Both the position numbers and the translations under genes were made by a program. Positions 51,118 to 59,508 of a stretch of 64,000 nt of DNA are shown piece after piece; position 1 is the first letter of the stretch; every line of letters starts with the position of its first letter. The notes under the pieces were generated by a model that saw only the letters and a list, made by a program, of their open reading frames with translations, did no database searches and had not been told where the DNA came from. Origin of the DNA: Rhodovulum visakhapatnamense (GTDB taxonomy: Bacteria; Pseudomonadota; Alphaproteobacteria; Rhodobacterales; Rhodobacteraceae); the NCBI RefSeq assembly GCF_004365965.1, contig NZ_SOEB01000007.1, forward strand, positions 124,001 through 188,000. Reading direction: 5' to 3'.

Positions 51118-51684
51118 GTGAAACCCATGCCACTCAACTGGAAGATCGGCGGCCCGCTCCTTGGGATCTTGGTCTTCCTGGCCGTGCTTCTGGCCAAGCC
51201 GATCGGCGTCTCGACCCAGTTCGTGGTGCTCGACGCCGTCCTGTGGAACCTCCAGCAGCCCGATGCGGGCATCGTCACGCAGACCGCCGAGGGCTTTACC
51301 TCGACCAATGCCTATCTGGCGAAATCGGGCGGGGCGCTGGCGGCCGAGGCGGGCAATCCGCTGACCTATCCCGTGGTCTTCGTTCTGGCGATGATGGTGG
51401 GGGCGTTCCTGTCCTCGCTGATCCGCTCGACCGTGCCGAAGGGCGAACGCAACGTGCCCGCCATGTACCGCGCCAATACCGGCGGCTTCTGGCCGCTGCG
51501 CTGGGTCCTGGCCTTCGCGGGCGGCGTGCTGGTGCTTTACGGCGCGCGGCTTGCGGGGGGCTGCACCTCGGGGCACATGATGTCGGGGATGATGCAGACC
51601 TCGATCTCGGGCTATGTCTTTGCCTTCGGGGCGTTTCTGACCGCCTTCCCGACGGCGATGGCGCTTCTGAAGAAGGAGGGCTAA
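51118..51684 (+). CDS. YeeE/YedE family sulfur transporter, half 1 (PmpA/B-like)
   Basis: A 188-residue membrane protein with about four helices and the YeeE motif LAGGCTSGHMMSGMM, whose cysteine is important for thiosulfate/persulfide passage in the family. Further: VVFVLAMMVGAFLSSLI and FAFGAFLTAFPTAMALL. GTG 51118 with GGGGAG upstream is chosen; ATG 51127 is an alternative nine bases later. First gene of a pair; regulated by the palindrome upstream, so likely induced by sulfide or persulfide. Confidence 0.85.
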   Translation: MKPMPLNWKIGGPLLGILVFLAVLLAKPIGVSTQFVVLDAVLWNLQQPDAGIVTQTAEGFTSTNAYLAKSGGALAAEAGNPLTYPVVFVLAMMVGAFLSSLIRSTVPKGERNVPAMYRANTGGFWPLRWVLAFAGGVLVLYGARLAGGCTSGHMMSGMMQTSISGYVFAFGAFLTAFPTAMALLKKEG

Positions 51685-51687
51685 GCT

Positions 51688-52302
51688 ATGACCATGACCC
51701 TTGTCATCGCCGGGCTTCTGGGCGCGGCCTTCGGGGCGATGCTCGACCGGATCGGGGCCACGAACCCGAACTGGATCGCGAGGATGCTGACCCTGACCGA
51801 TACCAACCTGATGAAGACCATCCTCGTGGCCATCGGCACCGCCTCGATCCTGATCTTCGCGGGGCAGATGTACGGGCTTGTCGATGTGGGCCACATGTCG
51901 GTGAAGGCGGTCCATGTGGGCGTGCTGCTGGGCGGGGCGATCCTGGGCTTCGGCTGGGCCATCGCGGGCTATTGCCCGGGCACCGGGCTGTGCGGGCTTG
52001 CGGTCGGCCGGATCGATGCGTTGTTCTTCGTGGCGGGCGGGCTCGTTGGCGCCGCGGGCTTCATGGTCAGCTATCCGTTCTGGGAGTCGATCGGGTTTCT
52101 GAACGGCGAGAAATGGACTCTGGGCGCCATTCCGGGGGCCGACTACCCCGCCGCGATCCCGGCGCTGCAGGGCGATCTGGCGGGCATCGTGATGGGGGCT
52201 GCCTTCATCCTTATCGCGATCCTTCTGCCGCGCCGGATCGTCGGACGGACGGCCGCCCGCGCCGCCGCTGCCGACGCCGCGAAGACCGCGCCCGCCGAAT
52301 AG
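51688..52302 (+). CDS. YeeE/YedE family sulfur transporter, half 2 (PmpA/B-like)
   Basis: A 204-residue membrane protein, second half of the split transporter. Motif AIAGYCPGTGLCGLAVGRIDAL carries two cysteines at the place of the CTSGH motif in the first half. Helices: MTLVIAGLLGAAFGAML, LVAIGTASILIFAGQM and GIVMGAAFILIAILL. AAGGAGG lies 10 nt before ATG 51688, and only 3 nt separate the genes. Such split YeeE pairs accompany BigR/SqrR regulators and sulfide-oxidising enzymes elsewhere; none of those are in this window. Confidence 0.87.
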   Translation: MTMTLVIAGLLGAAFGAMLDRIGATNPNWIARMLTLTDTNLMKTILVAIGTASILIFAGQMYGLVDVGHMSVKAVHVGVLLGGAILGFGWAIAGYCPGTGLCGLAVGRIDALFFVAGGLVGAAGFMVSYPFWESIGFLNGEKWTLGAIPGADYPAAIPALQGDLAGIVMGAAFILIAILLPRRIVGRTAARAAAADAAKTAPAE

Positions 52303-52315
52303 CCGGCCCCGGCCT

Positions 52316-52344
52316 CCCCGCCCGCCGGACCCCGGCGGGCGGGG
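52316..52344 (+). terminator. GC-rich hairpin after the YeeE pair
   Basis: Perfect 13-bp stem CCCCGCCCGCCGG / CCGGCGGGCGGGG with an ACC loop; a short CCTTTT follows 7 nt later. Strong structure, weak T tract. Confidence 0.55.
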
Positions 52345-52414
52345 GCGCCACCTTTTGCCTATTTCCCCCGGCGGCGCGGCCCCCCAATATCCGGTCCGAG
52401 GGAGGACACCATCC

Positions 52415-53401
52415 ATGCAGATCGCAGACCATGACGCGATCCCCGAAGCCGCGCTCGAATGGCACAGGACGGGGCAGGGCGCGGTGCTGGCCACCGTGAT
52501 CGAAACCTGGGGCAGCGCGCCGCGCCCGGTGGGCAGCCAGCTTGCGGTCTCGGGCGCGGGCGGCATGGCGGGCTCCGTTTCTGGCGGCTGCGTCGAGGGC
52601 GCGGTGATCGCCGAGGCGCTCGAGGCGCTGGGGGACGGCCGCCCCCGCCTGCTCGACTTCGGCGTCAGCGACGAGGACGCCTTTGCCGTGGGGCTCGCCT
52701 GCGGCGGCCGCATTCGTGTGCTGGTCGAGCCGGTGGGCGCGGCGCTGCCCGAGGCGCTTCTGGCCGATCTGGTCGCGGCCCGGGCCGCGCGCCGGGCGGT
52801 GGCCTATGTGGTCGAGACCGACAGCTGGGCCCGGCGTCTTGCGGGGCCCGGCGACCCGGACCTCGGGCCGGTTCTGGCCGACCGGATGCGCGCCGACCGC
52901 TCGGGCTTCGAGGGGGCGGCCTTCATCGCGATCCACAACCCGCCGCTGCGGCTTGCCGTGGTTGGGGCCGTCCATATCGCCCAGCCACTGGTGCAGATGG
53001 CGCGGCTGGCGGGCTTTGCCCCGGTGGTCATCGACCCGCGCCCGGCCTTCGGGTCCGAGGCGCGCTTTCCCGGCGAGCCCCTGATCGACGCCTGGCCCGA
53101 CGAGGCCTTGGCGGGCCTCGGCCTCGATGCCCGCACCGCGGTCGTGACCCTGACCCACGATCCCAAGCTCGACGATCCGGCGATTCTGGCCGCGCTTCAG
53201 TCCGAGGCGTTCTATCTGGGCTGCCTCGGCTCGCCGCGCACCCATGCCAAGCGGGTCGAGCGGCTGCAGGCGGCCGGGGTGGCACCGGACCGGATCGCGG
53301 CGATCCACGCGCCGGTGGGGCTTGATATCGGGGCGCGATCGCCGGCCGAGATCGCGGTCGCGATCCTGGCCGAGATCGTCCAGCGGCTGAGGCGGGGTTG
53401 A
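52415..53401 (+). CDS. XdhC/CoxF family molybdo-enzyme maturation protein
   Basis: A 328-residue protein that binds sulfurated Mo cofactor and delivers it to xanthine dehydrogenase or CO-dehydrogenase type enzymes. The N-terminal XdhC_CoxI domain has IETWGSAPRPVGSQLAV and SVSGGCVEGAVI; the C-terminal Rossmann-like domain has LAVVGAVHIAQPLVQMARLAG, VVTLTHDPKLDDP, YLGCLGSPRTHAKR and GLDIGARSPAEIAVAILAEI. GGGAGGA precedes ATG 52415. The stop overlaps the next ATG (TGATG). Confidence 0.9.
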   Translation: MQIADHDAIPEAALEWHRTGQGAVLATVIETWGSAPRPVGSQLAVSGAGGMAGSVSGGCVEGAVIAEALEALGDGRPRLLDFGVSDEDAFAVGLACGGRIRVLVEPVGAALPEALLADLVAARAARRAVAYVVETDSWARRLAGPGDPDLGPVLADRMRADRSGFEGAAFIAIHNPPLRLAVVGAVHIAQPLVQMARLAGFAPVVIDPRPAFGSEARFPGEPLIDAWPDEALAGLGLDARTAVVTLTHDPKLDDPAILAALQSEAFYLGCLGSPRTHAKRVERLQAAGVAPDRIAAIHAPVGLDIGARSPAEIAVAILAEIVQRLRRG

Positions 53402-54399
53402 TGCGCTTCGGTCCGGTGCCGCCCGCCGAGGCCGAGGGCGCGATCCTCGCGCATTCGCTGACGCTGGCGGGGCGGCGGCTGCAGAAGGGCCGCATTTTGA
53501 CGGCCGAGGATGGGGCGGCGCTGGCGGCGGCAGGCATCGCCTCGGTCACGGTCGCGCGCCCCGATCCGGACGACGTGACCGAGGATGCCGCGGCGGCGCG
53601 GCTGGCGGCAGCGCTGGTTCCGGACCCCTTGGCTGCGGCGCTCCGGATCGGACCGGCGGCGCGGGGGCGGGTCAACCTGCACGCGGTCGGCCCCGGGGTT
53701 GTCGGGCTCGACGCGGCGGCGGTCCAGGCGATCAATCGGGTCGATCCCGGCATCACATTGGCAACCCTCGCGCCGCTGGTCCGGGTCGCGCCCGGCATGC
53801 TGGTCGGTACCGTGAAGATCCTGCCCTATGCGGTGCCGGGGAGGGCGCTTGCGCTGGCCTGCCAGGCCGGGCGGTCGGCCGTCCGGGTGCATCCGGTGCA
53901 GCGGCGATCGGCGGGGCTGATCCTGTCCGAGGTGGCGGGGCAGAAGCCGGGCCTGACCGCCAAGGGCGCGGGTGCGGTCGAAGCCCGGCTGACGGCGCTG
54001 GGGATTTCTCTCGACGCGGTGCGGGTCGTGCCGCACGAGGCCGGGGCGATGGCCGCGGTGCTGGCCGATCTGCCAGGCGAAATCGGGTTGATCCTGACCG
54101 GCTCGGCCACTTCGGACCCGCGCGACGTGGGGCCCGAGGCGGTGCGCCTTGCGGGCGGGACGGTCGAACGGTTCGGCATGCCGGTCGATCCGGGCAATCT
54201 GTTGTTTCTGGGGGCGCAGGGCGGGCGGCCGGTGATCGGCCTGCCGGGTTGTGCCCGCTCGCCCGCGCTGAACGGCGCCGACTGGGTGCTGGAGCGGGTG
54301 GCCTGCGGCATCGAGGTCGATGCCGCTGCCATTGCCGACATGGCGGTGGGGGGGCTCTTGAAAGAGATCCCGTCGCGTCCGCAGCCGCGAGAGGCCTGA
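53401..54399 (+). CDS. Molybdopterin-binding (MoeA/CinA-like) protein
   Basis: A 332-residue protein of the molybdopterin-binding fold. VPPAEAEGAILAHSLTLAGRRLQKG and the DDVTEDAAAARLA helix resemble the first part of MobA/MoeA-type fusion proteins; the second half has LILTGSATSDPRDVGPEAVR, VERFGMPVDPGNLLFLG and VIGLPGCARSPALNGADWVL, the MoCF-binding motifs. Coupled to xdhC by a one-base overlap, so it likely supplies or modifies the cofactor that XdhC carries. Precise reaction unknown. Confidence 0.85.
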   Translation: MRFGPVPPAEAEGAILAHSLTLAGRRLQKGRILTAEDGAALAAAGIASVTVARPDPDDVTEDAAAARLAAALVPDPLAAALRIGPAARGRVNLHAVGPGVVGLDAAAVQAINRVDPGITLATLAPLVRVAPGMLVGTVKILPYAVPGRALALACQAGRSAVRVHPVQRRSAGLILSEVAGQKPGLTAKGAGAVEARLTALGISLDAVRVVPHEAGAMAAVLADLPGEIGLILTGSATSDPRDVGPEAVRLAGGTVERFGMPVDPGNLLFLGAQGGRPVIGLPGCARSPALNGADWVLERVACGIEVDAAAIADMAVGGLLKEIPSRPQPREA

Positions 54400-55008
54400 G
54401 CCCGGGGACGGGCCGCGCCCGGGTCCGGAATTGTTCCGGTCATCGGCATCTGCCGATCGAAACCGTCAGGTGCGAGGGCGCCATCTCTCGGTTTCCGAAC
54501 GCCCTTCGGCTCAGCACGGCGAAAGGCCCGCTTTGACACGGCTCGCTTTTCCGGTCCCCGAGGGCGCCGTTCTGGGCCTGACAGACGCGTCGCGCTGTCC
54601 CGGGCGAGCCGGGCCACGCCCCCCGGATCGGGTTCTCGGAAGCCGCTGCTGCAAGAGCCGGACCGGGCGGCGCTTCGATTGGGAAGACCTGGGTGGTGTG
54701 CGGATATCGGAGGCCGTCTCTGTCGCGATTTGCAGGTCGCCCCGGATCTGCGCCATGCAGGAGTTCCTGCGGATCTGATGCGTCGATCACGCCGGTCTTT
54801 TGCGCGATGCGCTCCGTCGCCTGGCTGCCTTCGTTTGCGGGACCGACGCAGGCCGCAGCAGTTTGAAAAGGGGACGCTGGCTGTCTGCGGTCGCGCACCG
54901 GCGTGGGCTTTGAGGCCAAGCGTGGTTGGGGCGCGGCCCATGCCGCCCCCGGCGGACGGACGGCGTCGGCGATTGGGACGCGCATACGCCCGGCTGCTTG
55001 GCCTCCGA
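54400..55008. other. 609-nt region without a convincing gene
   Basis: Open frames exist on both strands (for example 54440-54985 minus), but none has a ribosome site, recognisable motifs or a family-like composition. No strong terminator, palindrome or repeat was found beyond local GC stems. It lies between the ends of the molybdopterin-binding gene and the convergent chemoreceptor gene and may be decayed coding sequence. Confidence 0.5.
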
Positions 55009-56352
55009 TCAGGCGGCGCGGAGCGCGACGAGGAAGCTCCGGACCTTGTCAGACAAGGTGCCCGCCTCGCCCGATACGGTGCCGACCGCGTCCTTGAGCG
55101 CCATCGACGTGTCGCCAGACCGTTCCACCCGATGCGAGACGTCGTGGATCATCTGGGCCATGTCGGTGGTGCTGGAGGCCGTCGACTCGGCATGCTGGGA
55201 GATATGCTGGGCGGCCTGGGTCTGTTCGGCCACCGCGACGCGGATGCTGTCCGAGAACGACCTGACCCGGCTGACGCAGTCGCTGATGCCGGTCATGCGG
55301 GTGCCCATCAGCTGGGTTTCGGACTGGATCCGCTTGATCCGGTCGTTGATCGAACTGGTCGCCTGGCTGATCCGTTCGGCCAGGGCCTTGACCTCGAAGG
55401 CGACGACGGCAAAGCCCTTGCCCGCGTCGCCCGCGCGCGAGGCCTCGACCGTCGCGTTCACCGCCAGAAGATTGGTCTGCTTGGCAATCTCGGCGATCAG
55501 GTTCACCACCTCGCCGATTTCCTCGGCCGCGGATTGCAGGCTTTCGACCTGTTCCGATGAGGCCTCGGCCTCTTCCATCGCGTTGGCCGAGGCCGAGGCG
55601 GCGTTGTTCACATCCTGGGTGATCGACGTGATCGAGGCGGACAGCTCATCGATTGCCGAGGCGACGGATTGTGCGCTGGTGGCGATCCGCGAGGCGTTGT
55701 CCGACAGCGAGTCGGCACCTTGACGGGCGCGGGAAATCTCTGTGTTCATGGTGCCCGCCGCATCGTCGAGGCGGCGCATCGAGGTCGACAGCACATCCGT
55801 GATGCGGCCGATGTCGTCCTCGAAATTGCGGCCCAGCGTCGAAAGCCGGGCCTCGTATTCCTCGGCCTGCGCGGCGAAAAAGCCGGAGTTCGCGACCTCG
55901 GTATCCAGCATCAGCACCCGCGACAGGGCGTCCATGTACGGGGTCGGGTCGCCGCGGCCCAGGAAGGATTTCCTGCGCACCTCGGCCATGATCAGACCCT
56001 GAAGCGCCAGACCGACCCGGGCATAGGCCGCAGTATAATGGCTGATCGGCAGGCCGATCCGGTGGTGGACCCGGCCGATCTTTTCCGCACTTTCGAAATA
56101 AGTCTGCGAGAAGTTCGAGCTGAACATGAGAATCCAGTGCTCTTTCTGCTTCTTGCGGGCATGCGCGCGCAGCGCTTCGGTCGTGAAATACGCGTCCCAG
56201 TCAGGGGTGTTGGCGATGTCTTCATAGAAACTCGCCAGCACCGCATCGAGATGCGGCAGCAGGATCTTGCCGACCTCGGCAACGCGCTCGCGTGTCTGCC
56301 CCTGAAGCCCATAGGCCCAAAGACGTGCCGGCTGACGTTTCTTTTCGGCCAT
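55009..56352 (-). CDS. Globin-coupled chemoreceptor (HemAT-like, cytosolic)
   Basis: A 447-residue soluble signal transducer: N-terminal protoglobin sensor (about 1-170; proximal histidine region RVHHRIGLPISHYTAAYARV), then a methyl-accepting signalling domain with the tip EIAKQTNLLAVNATVEASRA and GDAGKGFAVVAFEVKALAER. There is no membrane segment. It should sense oxygen, NO or CO through heme and signal to a CheA/CheW complex. ATG 56352 (MAEKKRQPARL) is preferred to a TTG at 56379. Tip residues deviate slightly (NATVEAS for NAAIEAA). No che genes nearby. Confidence 0.88.
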   Translation of the reverse strand: MAEKKRQPARLWAYGLQGQTRERVAEVGKILLPHLDAVLASFYEDIANTPDWDAYFTTEALRAHARKKQKEHWILMFSSNFSQTYFESAEKIGRVHHRIGLPISHYTAAYARVGLALQGLIMAEVRRKSFLGRGDPTPYMDALSRVLMLDTEVANSGFFAAQAEEYEARLSTLGRNFEDDIGRITDVLSTSMRRLDDAAGTMNTEISRARQGADSLSDNASRIATSAQSVASAIDELSASITSITQDVNNAASASANAMEEAEASSEQVESLQSAAEEIGEVVNLIAEIAKQTNLLAVNATVEASRAGDAGKGFAVVAFEVKALAERISQATSSINDRIKRIQSETQLMGTRMTGISDCVSRVRSFSDSIRVAVAEQTQAAQHISQHAESTASSTTDMAQMIHDVSHRVERSGDTSMALKDAVGTVSGEAGTLSDKVRSFLVALRAA

Positions 56353-56452
56353 GACGCTGACGGTCTCCCTGTTGCGCAAGCGGATGCGATGAGACTATCC
56401 GTCGCGACAGTTGACCCAACGTTACCTTCGCCGAGATAAGGAGAATTATAAC

Positions 56453-56482
56453 GAAAAAGCCGCCCCGAAGGGCGGCCGATCG
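56453..56482 (-). terminator. Terminator after infC
   Basis: GCCGCCCC (56459-56466) pairs with GGGCGGC (56470-56476) around a GAAG loop; on the minus strand it is followed by TTTTTCG. About 45 nt beyond the infC stop. Confidence 0.8.
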
Positions 56483-56524
56483 CTGGACGGGCGGGTTTTG
56501 TTATTTGGTCACTTGGCCGGTTGG

Positions 56525-57067
56525 TTACTTGGCCGGTCCGATCATCATCACCATCTGGCGGCCTTCCAGCTTGGGCATGTTCTCGACCTTGCCGATTTCC
56601 TTGACGTCCTCGGCCACCCGCTCCAGCAATTCGCGCCCGAGATTCTGGTGCGCCATCTCGCGACCGCGGAACCGCAGCGTCACCTTCACCTTGTCGCCGC
56701 TCTCGAGGAACTTGATGACCGAGCGCATCTTGACTTCGTAGTCATGGCTGTCGGTGTTGGGGCGGAACTTGATTTCCTTGACCTCGATCACCTTCTGCTT
56801 CTTGCGGGCCTCGGATTCGCGCTTTTGCTGTTCGTACTTGAACTTGCCGAAATCCATGATCTTGCAGACCGGCGGCGTGGCATTGGGAGAAATCTCGACC
56901 AGATCGAGCCCGGCCTGTTCGGCCAGTTCCATGCCGCGGGCGGGGGCCACGACTCCGAGGTTTTCGCCCTCGGCGCCGATCAGGCGGATTTCCGGGCAGC
57001 GGATGCGTCCGTTGATGCGAGGGCCGGTATCGCGCGTTGGCGGCGCGTTGTGAGGTCGGCGGGCTAT
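56525..57067 (-). CDS. infC: Translation initiation factor IF-3 (probable AUA start)
   Basis: IF-3 binds the 30S subunit and checks start codons. The 180-residue product (same length as E. coli IF-3) reads [33 protein letters not shown], then [39 protein letters not shown] and [15 protein letters not shown]. No ATG, GTG or TTG precedes the conserved N-terminal domain; an AAGGAG lies 7 nt before an ATA codon at 57065-57067, making AUA the likely start, comparable to the AUU start used for autoregulation in E. coli. A GTG at 56950 would delete 39 conserved residues. Confidence 0.93.
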   Translation of the reverse strand: MARRPHNAPPTRDTGPRINGRIRCPEIRLIGAEGENLGVVAPARGMELAEQAGLDLVEISPNATPPVCKIMDFGKFKYEQQKRESEARKKQKVIEVKEIKFRPNTDSHDYEVKMRSVIKFLESGDKVKVTLRFRGREMAHQNLGRELLERVAEDVKEIGKVENMPKLEGRQMVMMIGPAK

Positions 57068-57264
57068 GGTGTCGCTCCTTGGATCGTTGCAATTGAGTAG
57101 GGTCCAAGTTACCGCCGAGGCGGGCGCGCTTCAAGGCGGTTTTCCGTCTGCGGGCAAGGCTCTGGGGCCTGCGGCGACGGGCCGGTTTGCCGCAGGCTGG
57201 GTGCTTGGGACAAGCTTCGGGGCGAGGGCCGGGGCAGGACGCTCCGGCGGCAGAGGAGGATAGG

Positions 57265-58077
57265 ATGAAAAAGGCTCTTGCAGCGATCGTCATTCTCGCC
57301 GCTTTCGGGCTGGGCGGGTTCATTTGGTATCTGGGCAACATGGCCGGTCCCGGGGCGAAGACCGCCGCCACACCCGCATCCGAAGAGGCTGTGCCCGCGC
57401 CGCCGGAGGCGGCACCGGACGCGGCCGAGGCAGATGCCGGGCCAGTAGAGGTCCCGGCCGCAGAGACGCAGGCCGATGCGCCGCAGGATGAGGCCGCGGC
57501 CGGGCCGCAGACCGGCGCGGGCATGGTCTCGGCCGATGACGACATGAGCGTCGGCGAGGAGACGCAGCCCGAGACGTCCGAGACCCCAGAGGAGACCGGG
57601 ACCCCGGAGGAGACCGAGGCGGTCGGCTCGGGCGATGGCAGCGTCGAGGCGGCGGCTCCCGACGACGGGACCGGCACTGAGGCCGCCGTGCCGCAAGACC
57701 TCCCGGACGCAAAGGCGTCGGACGGGGACGCTCCGGCGGCAGAAAGAGACCCTGCCGCCGCGGCACCGGGCGCCGGTGACGCGGGCGCCGAGGCACCGGA
57801 GACGGCCGTCCCCGAGGGGGCCGACCCGGCCTCCGAAGCGCAAGCCCCTTCAGCGGAAGCGCCCGCAGCCGAGGAGACGCCCGGGGCAGGGGCGGCCTTG
57901 CCCTTTGCGCTGACCGAGGGCGGGTTCGATGCCGCGGCGGTGGCCGAACTGATCGCCGCCTCGGATCTTCCCGAGGACGAGAAGGCGCTGTTGACCGCCG
58001 CGGCCGAGGGCGCGGCAGATGCGCCGGTTCTGGTGCCGCCGGTCGTGGCCCAGATCCGCGCGGCTCTGGGCTACTGA
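57265..58077 (+). CDS. Membrane-anchored acidic Ala/Glu/Pro-rich protein
   Basis: A 270-residue protein of unknown function. MKKALAAIVILAAFGLGGFIW is a membrane anchor or signal; residues 30-215 are low-complexity, rich in Ala, Glu, Pro, Asp and Gly and without large hydrophobics, so disordered; residues 220-270 (GGFDAAAVAELIAASDLPEDEKALL, VPPVVAQIRAALGY) form a small folded-looking helical domain. GAGGAGG sits before ATG 57265. Flanked by divergent infC and a terminator. It could be a periplasmic spacer or tethered adaptor; no homologue recognised. Confidence 0.75.
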   Translation: MKKALAAIVILAAFGLGGFIWYLGNMAGPGAKTAATPASEEAVPAPPEAAPDAAEADAGPVEVPAAETQADAPQDEAAAGPQTGAGMVSADDDMSVGEETQPETSETPEETGTPEETEAVGSGDGSVEAAAPDDGTGTEAAVPQDLPDAKASDGDAPAAERDPAAAAPGAGDAGAEAPETAVPEGADPASEAQAPSAEAPAAEETPGAGAALPFALTEGGFDAAAVAELIAASDLPEDEKALLTAAAEGAADAPVLVPPVVAQIRAALGY

Positions 58078-58105
58078 CGCCGCCGGAGGCTCGACCGAAA
58101 GCGAA

Positions 58106-58136
58106 ACGCCCGGCCGCAGGGCCGGGCGTCTTTGTT
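58106..58136. terminator. Terminator after the acidic protein gene
   Basis: Perfect 10-bp stem ACGCCCGGCC / GGCCGGGCGT with a GCAG loop, followed by CTTTGTTT; lies between convergent genes and may also stop tpiA transcripts. Confidence 0.78.
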
Positions 58137-58156
58137 TGGCGGGACGGCTGTCCTGC

Positions 58157-58915
58157 TCAGGCGGCCGGGGCGGCCTCGAGTGCCGCGATGATCGCCGAGA
58201 AATCCGAAGCCTTCAGCGAGGCGCCGCCGACCAGTGCGCCGTCGACATTCGAGGTCGCGAAGATTTCGGCCGCGTTGCCGGGCTTGACCGACCCGCCATA
58301 CAGCAGCCGGATGCCGTCGGCCGTAGCGCCGAAGCGGTCTTTCAGCGCGGCGCGCAGGCTGTCATGGACCTCGGCGATCTGTTCGAGCGTCGGCACCCGG
58401 CCGGTGCCGATGGCCCAGACCGGCTCGTAAGCCACGACCAGCGTTTCGGCGGAGACGCCCGCATCGGGCAGCGACCCGGCCAGTTGTGCGCCGACCACGG
58501 CCAGCGTCTCGCCCGCGTCGCGCTGAGCTTCGGTCTCGCCGACGCAGACCACCGCCGCAAGACCCGCGGCCAGCGCGGCCTCGGTCTTGGCGCGGATCAG
58601 CGCGTCGGTTTCGCCATGATCGGCGCGGCGCTCAGAATGGCCGAGGATCACGTAGCTTGCCCCGGCATCGGCCAGCATCTCAGCCGAGATGTCGCCGGTA
58701 TGGGCGCCCGAGACCAGCGGATGGCAATCCTGCCCGCCGACCGCGACCTTCGAACCATGGACCGAATCCGCCATCCGGTCGAGCAGCGTGGCAGGGGGGC
58801 ACAGCAGGATGTCGATTCCGGGAGCGGGATGGGCCGCGGCCAGCGCGACCGCCTCGCCAAGCGCGCCGCTCAGCCCGTTCATCTTCCAGTTTCCGGCCGC
58901 CAGCTTCCTGCGCAT
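58157..58915 (-). CDS. tpiA: Triosephosphate isomerase
   Basis: Interconverts DHAP and glyceraldehyde 3-phosphate. The 252-residue TIM barrel has [13 protein letters not shown] (catalytic Lys), VILGHSERR (catalytic His), [13 protein letters not shown] (catalytic Glu plus loop 6), [12 protein letters not shown] and [11 protein letters not shown]. Start ATG 58915. Single-gene unit. Confidence 0.97.
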   Translation of the reverse strand: MRRKLAAGNWKMNGLSGALGEAVALAAAHPAPGIDILLCPPATLLDRMADSVHGSKVAVGGQDCHPLVSGAHTGDISAEMLADAGASYVILGHSERRADHGETDALIRAKTEAALAAGLAAVVCVGETEAQRDAGETLAVVGAQLAGSLPDAGVSAETLVVAYEPVWAIGTGRVPTLEQIAEVHDSLRAALKDRFGATADGIRLLYGGSVKPGNAAEIFATSNVDGALVGGASLKASDFSAIIAALEAAPAA

Positions 58916-59047
58916 GCGCTCACTCCCTCGTCGCTGATGATGATTCCGGCCTTCCTAGGCGATTTCCCGGCCGGGCGGAACGGCCCTTTTCCGCGCAAGC
59001 GAGGCGCGCCGGACGGCGCGGGGCCGCAACATGCGGAGGAGAGGCGA

Positions 59048-59413
59048 TCAGCCCTCGGCGGCGTCGGTTTCGCGGAACTTGATCGATTCGCCGCAGCCGC
59101 AGGCATCGACCACATTGGGGTTGCGGAACTTGAACCCCGATTCCAGCAGCGAGGTCTCGTAGTCGATTTCGGTGCCAAAGAGGAACATCTGCGCCATCGG
59201 CGCGATGGCGACCCGGGCGCCGTCCTGCTCGACGATCTCGTCCATCGGATCGAGCTCGGCGACATAGTCCATGGTGTATTCCATGCCCGCGCAGCCGCCC
59301 TTCTTGACGCCGATGCGCAGGCCCTGGGCGTTCTGCTGGTCCATCAGGCGCGCGACCTCGGCCGCCGCGGCGGGGGTAAGGCTGACAGCCTGTTTTCCGG
59401 GAATGGCGAACAT
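59048..59413 (-). CDS. A-type Fe-S carrier protein (HesB/IscA/SufA family)
   Basis: A 121-residue carrier that passes Fe-S clusters from the scaffold to target proteins. Family cysteines are present: one in GVKKGGCAGMEYTMDY and two in VVDACGCGESIKF. ATG 59413 (MFAIPGKQAVSLTPAA) is the family start; the upstream extension is noncoding-like. In many relatives this gene and sufT close the suf operon; here both are about 35 kb from it. Confidence 0.93.
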   Translation of the reverse strand: MFAIPGKQAVSLTPAAAAEVARLMDQQNAQGLRIGVKKGGCAGMEYTMDYVAELDPMDEIVEQDGARVAIAPMAQMFLFGTEIDYETSLLESGFKFRNPNVVDACGCGESIKFRETDAAEG

Positions 59414-59508
59414 TGGATACCTCGTTTCCTTCGGTGCCAAGCTAGGGCGGGGCGGGCATCCTGCAAGAGCCCGGACCCTGACCGGCAAGGGCAGGCGGCG
59501 CGGCCGCG

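Noticed and set aside
54440-54985. 181-codon minus-strand ORF in the empty region
   Set aside because: No ribosome site, no recognisable motif, and comparable frames exist on the other strand.
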